NCBI RefSeq assembly: GCF_014196205.1
Contig: NZ_JACIDE010000009.1
Location: 60,606-124,605 of the forward strand
Reading direction: 5' to 3'
From: Anoxybacteroides voinovskiense
Lineage (GTDB): Bacteria; Bacillota; Bacilli; Bacillales; Anoxybacillaceae
Length of the DNA stretch: 64,000 bases
The translations under genes and the position numbers were made by a program. Numbering within the stretch: the stretch's first letter is position 1; the number at the start of each line of letters is the position of its first letter. The notes beneath the pieces were generated by a model. It ran no database searches. It was not told where the DNA came from and worked only from the letters and a program-made list of their open reading frames with translations. Shown piece by piece: positions 61,797 to 64,000 of this stretch.

Positions 61797-61865
61797 AACA
61801 ATCCTCCTATTCCTTTGCTCGCCCTATATAATTCGCTCCGAATCGGCGTTTTCCTTTTGATTGAA

Positions 61866-61895
61866 CAAAAATAGGGAAGAAATTATTCTCCCCTA
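61866..61895 (-). terminator. Terminator of the helicase gene
   Basis: Minus-strand stem TAGGGGAGAA/TTCTTCCCTA with one mismatch and a TAAT loop, then TTTTTG. Confidence 0.75.
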
Positions 61896-63820
61896 ATCGT
61901 AGTTGGTAGTACGTTTCGGATTGCTTCGATGACCCGTTTGTCTTCGTCGGTCGTCACAAAAATAGAAACAATGCCGCGATCTTCATGGGTGCGAATGAGG
62001 CGTCCAACCCCTTGGCGCAGCCTTAACAACATATACGGGACGTCCACTTGCCAAAACGGATCGGCATACGCTTTTCGCTTCGCTTGAAAGACCGGGTCGT
62101 TCGGCGGATATGGCAATGACCAAATAATCACGTTTGACAAAGACGGGCCGGGGATGTCTAGCCCTTCCCATAAATGCTCCGCACATAACACCGTTTCTTC
62201 GTCTCGTTGGAACTCGGCAACAAGTTCACTAATTTCTCGATCGCCTTCAAATAAGAAAGAAAACGGTTCATGCTGCGCAGCTTGTTTAAATTGATGCAAT
62301 TCTTGTTTAGAAGGGAACAAAATCAGCGCCCGCCCGTTCGTTTCTTGAATTTTTTGTAGTGCATAGCGATATTTTTTCGTAAATAGCGTCTCGTCGTTTG
62401 TAAAAGTTGGCATATAAATCGCCATTTGTTCTTCATAATCAAACGGTGAATCGACACTGAACGATAAATAGTCGTCAATTCCTAAACTATCGGCGAGATA
62501 TGTAAACGATTTTTGGTTGGACAATGTCGCCGATGAAAAAATAAACGGCATTTTTTTACTAAATACTTTTTCCCGCAGCACTTCTTGGACAGTACGCGGC
62601 ATAATAACAAGCGTTTTCCCTTCTGATGATGCTTCGAGCCATGTAATCGCTTCGCGGTTATGCAGGAATAAATGAAGCGAATGCTCGATTTGGTCTAAAT
62701 ATTCGTCGACGATATTTAACTGATAATGGTCGATTGTATACGTTTCGCTTTCTAATACGAGTTCATTGCCAATCGCTTCAAGCGTGTGTGCCAATTGCTT
62801 CGCGAAGCGGATTAAGTCTTCCGAAAATGTTAGCTCTTGGCGATTGGAGCCAATGACTTCGGTCGCGCAATTTCCTAGTTCCGTAAAAAAGCGGTCGCAC
62901 ACTTCGAGCGCATCTTCAATTAAGTACGCTAGTTCTTCGCGAACATCGTTTTCTAATAAGCGTGTTAATAACGTTTCAAGCGTCGTTTCTTTCATGCGGT
63001 ACGTGAGCGCTTTTTGTGCAGCAAATTCTAATAAATGCCCTTCGTCAAACACGACACAGCTTGCTTCCGGCAATAGCGGCAACTGCCCTTCCCGTTTGCG
63101 CGCTTCATACGTCCACACGTGCTCCATGTAAAAATCGTGCGAACAAATAATTAAATCGGCTGCTTTTCGGTAATGTTCGCGCGATAACGTTTGTCCGCAG
63201 CGATGGCGCTTCTCGCAAGCAAAACAGTCTTGAAACGGATCCCATGCGATTTTTCCCCACTGCTCGTCGCTTAAATGGGCGTATTCTTTTCGGTCGCCGT
63301 AATGATAAAACGATTGTAGCGTTTTGTGATCATGAACAAATGCCGGCAGTTCGTCAAAAATTTGTTCATATACCTCTATTTCTTCGTCATCGGACATTAA
63401 CACCTGGTCAAGTTTATTTAAACATACATACTGGTCTTGGGATTTTGCAAGACGCACATCAATATGTAAGTTGAGCACTTGCGAAATTTTTGCGATATCG
63501 CCTTCTTTTTTGACAAGTTGTTCAATCAGTGTTTCATCGGCACAGGCGATAATCGCTGGTTTTCCTGTATAGCGGGCATAGCAAATCGCATAAAGCAAAT
63601 AAACGATCGTCTTCCCTGTTCCGACTCCCGCTTCCGCAAACATCACTTTCTTCTCTTTAAATGCACGTTCGAGCTGAAACGCCATATATACTTGCTCATC
63701 GCGCAATTCAAACCCTGCTTCCGGCAAAATATCGTAAAATACGTCGCCAATCCATTCACCTAATTTATCGAAAAAGTTTTCGTTTTTTTCTAATGAAAAA
63801 GGATATCGCTCCCGGCTCAT
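61883..63820 (-). CDS. ypvA: DinG/XPD-family ATP-dependent DNA helicase (YpvA-like)
   Basis: 645 aa, superfamily 2 helicase. P-loop GVGTGKT at 65-71, DEGH box in VVFDEGHLLE, and motif VI in RLRQGVGRLIRTHEDRG. A Cys cluster (YVCLN, then DCFACEKRHRCG) between motifs I and II fits the XPD-type Fe-S cluster. Acts on DNA with 5'-3' polarity in the family. ATG at 63820. The 180 bp upstream to the window end holds no gene. Confidence 0.93.
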   Translation of the reverse strand: MSRERYPFSLEKNENFFDKLGEWIGDVFYDILPEAGFELRDEQVYMAFQLERAFKEKKVMFAEAGVGTGKTIVYLLYAICYARYTGKPAIIACADETLIEQLVKKEGDIAKISQVLNLHIDVRLAKSQDQYVCLNKLDQVLMSDDEEIEVYEQIFDELPAFVHDHKTLQSFYHYGDRKEYAHLSDEQWGKIAWDPFQDCFACEKRHRCGQTLSREHYRKAADLIICSHDFYMEHVWTYEARKREGQLPLLPEASCVVFDEGHLLEFAAQKALTYRMKETTLETLLTRLLENDVREELAYLIEDALEVCDRFFTELGNCATEVIGSNRQELTFSEDLIRFAKQLAHTLEAIGNELVLESETYTIDHYQLNIVDEYLDQIEHSLHLFLHNREAITWLEASSEGKTLVIMPRTVQEVLREKVFSKKMPFIFSSATLSNQKSFTYLADSLGIDDYLSFSVDSPFDYEEQMAIYMPTFTNDETLFTKKYRYALQKIQETNGRALILFPSKQELHQFKQAAQHEPFSFLFEGDREISELVAEFQRDEETVLCAEHLWEGLDIPGPSLSNVIIWSLPYPPNDPVFQAKRKAYADPFWQVDVPYMLLRLRQGVGRLIRTHEDRGIVSIFVTTDEDKRVIEAIRNVLPTTIRGE

Positions 63821-63984
63821 CGTCCAAACCCTCCAACAAAAATAACAGTAACAAACTAATATTATCCCTTATATGTAGAAAGAAGTCAACGAAAGAAAAG
63901 CCGGAGATTGAGTCAAGAGTTTGTGGGAGATTTTTTTTGATATTTCGATTCTCTGGATATATTTGGTTTAAATAACCCAGTGTT

Positions 63985-63998
63985 TGTAAGCGTTTTCT
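63985..63998 (+). promoter_or_regulatory. CcpA cre-like site at the window edge
   Basis: TGTAAGCGTTTTCT matches the catabolite-response element consensus TGWAARCGYTWWCW at all 14 positions. The gene it would control lies beyond the window. Confidence 0.5.
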
Positions 63999-64000
63999 AA

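Noticed and set aside
1..64000. CRISPR arrays, tRNA or rRNA genes, prophage
   Set aside because: No regularly spaced direct repeats, tRNA-like cloverleaf with anticodon, rRNA segments or phage structural genes were seen on either strand.

Overview
The window looks like chromosome of a thermophilic, endospore-forming member of the Bacillaceae, closest in style to Anoxybacillus or (Para)geobacillus. This is inferred from moderate GC, strong AGGAGG-type ribosome sites with frequent GTG/TTG starts, many spore genes (ger operon, spo0M, tlp, sspN, yjcZ types, kamA cluster) and gene orders matching Bacillus subtilis blocks (yhbI-yhbJ-yhcA, yngJ-to-yngE, yodJ-deoD-yodL ... yodT, yneN-to-yneR, ypbQ-to-ypbS, ypwA-ypvA). 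Species cannot be fixed from the sequence alone. No rRNA, tRNA, CRISPR array, prophage or intact insertion sequence was seen.

Layout. 1-3.6 kb: a spore germinant receptor operon in B-A-C order, cut by the window edge. 3.6-6.9 kb: two tiny proteins and a MarR/HlyD/EmrB-type drug-export operon. 7.2-15.9 kb: a leucine/isovalerate catabolic operon (acyl-CoA dehydrogenase, acyl-CoA synthetase, biotin carboxylase, biotinyl carrier, HMG-CoA lyase, enoyl-CoA hydratase, carboxyltransferase) headed by a TetR gene and two palindromic operators. 16-28.2 kb: a mixed region with a flavin reductase, a fatty-acid-hydroxylase-like membrane protein, threonine dehydratase, three MFS exporters, a PAS histidine kinase, a MATE exporter, two YjcZ micro-proteins, RarD and a CDF metal exporter. 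28.4-36.6 kb: the yodJ-deoD-yodL-yozD-yodN-yozE-yokU backbone. It is interrupted by a MITE-like element (30.1-30.4 kb), several small genes, and a block with a Ser/Thr kinase overlapping spo0M. 36.6-42.9 kb: the beta-lysine operon yodT-S-R-Q-P-kamA-yokU with a SigE-like promoter. 42.9-47.2 kb: bioB under a BirA operator, an FAD protein, a DUF502 protein and a CorA transporter. 47.5-50.8 kb: a yne-type block of thioesterases, spore proteins and a thioredoxin. 50.9-57.5 kb: a sulfurtransferase, ypbS, the double dynamin DynA, and the type III polyketide synthase/methyltransferase pair. 57.6-60.1 kb: a ba3-type cytochrome oxidase operon with an FNR-like site. 60.1-63.8 kb: a structured dispersed repeat, an M32 carboxypeptidase and a DinG-family helicase.

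Two catabolic operons (leucine and beta-lysine) feed acyl-CoA metabolism, and the biotin gene supports the biotin-dependent carboxylase. Much of the window serves sporulation and germination. The observations most worth following are the 268-bp MITE-like element with a four-stem core, the kinase/Spo0M overlapping pair, the TetR double operator, the FNR-type promoter of the oxidase and the structured repeat near 60.2 kb.
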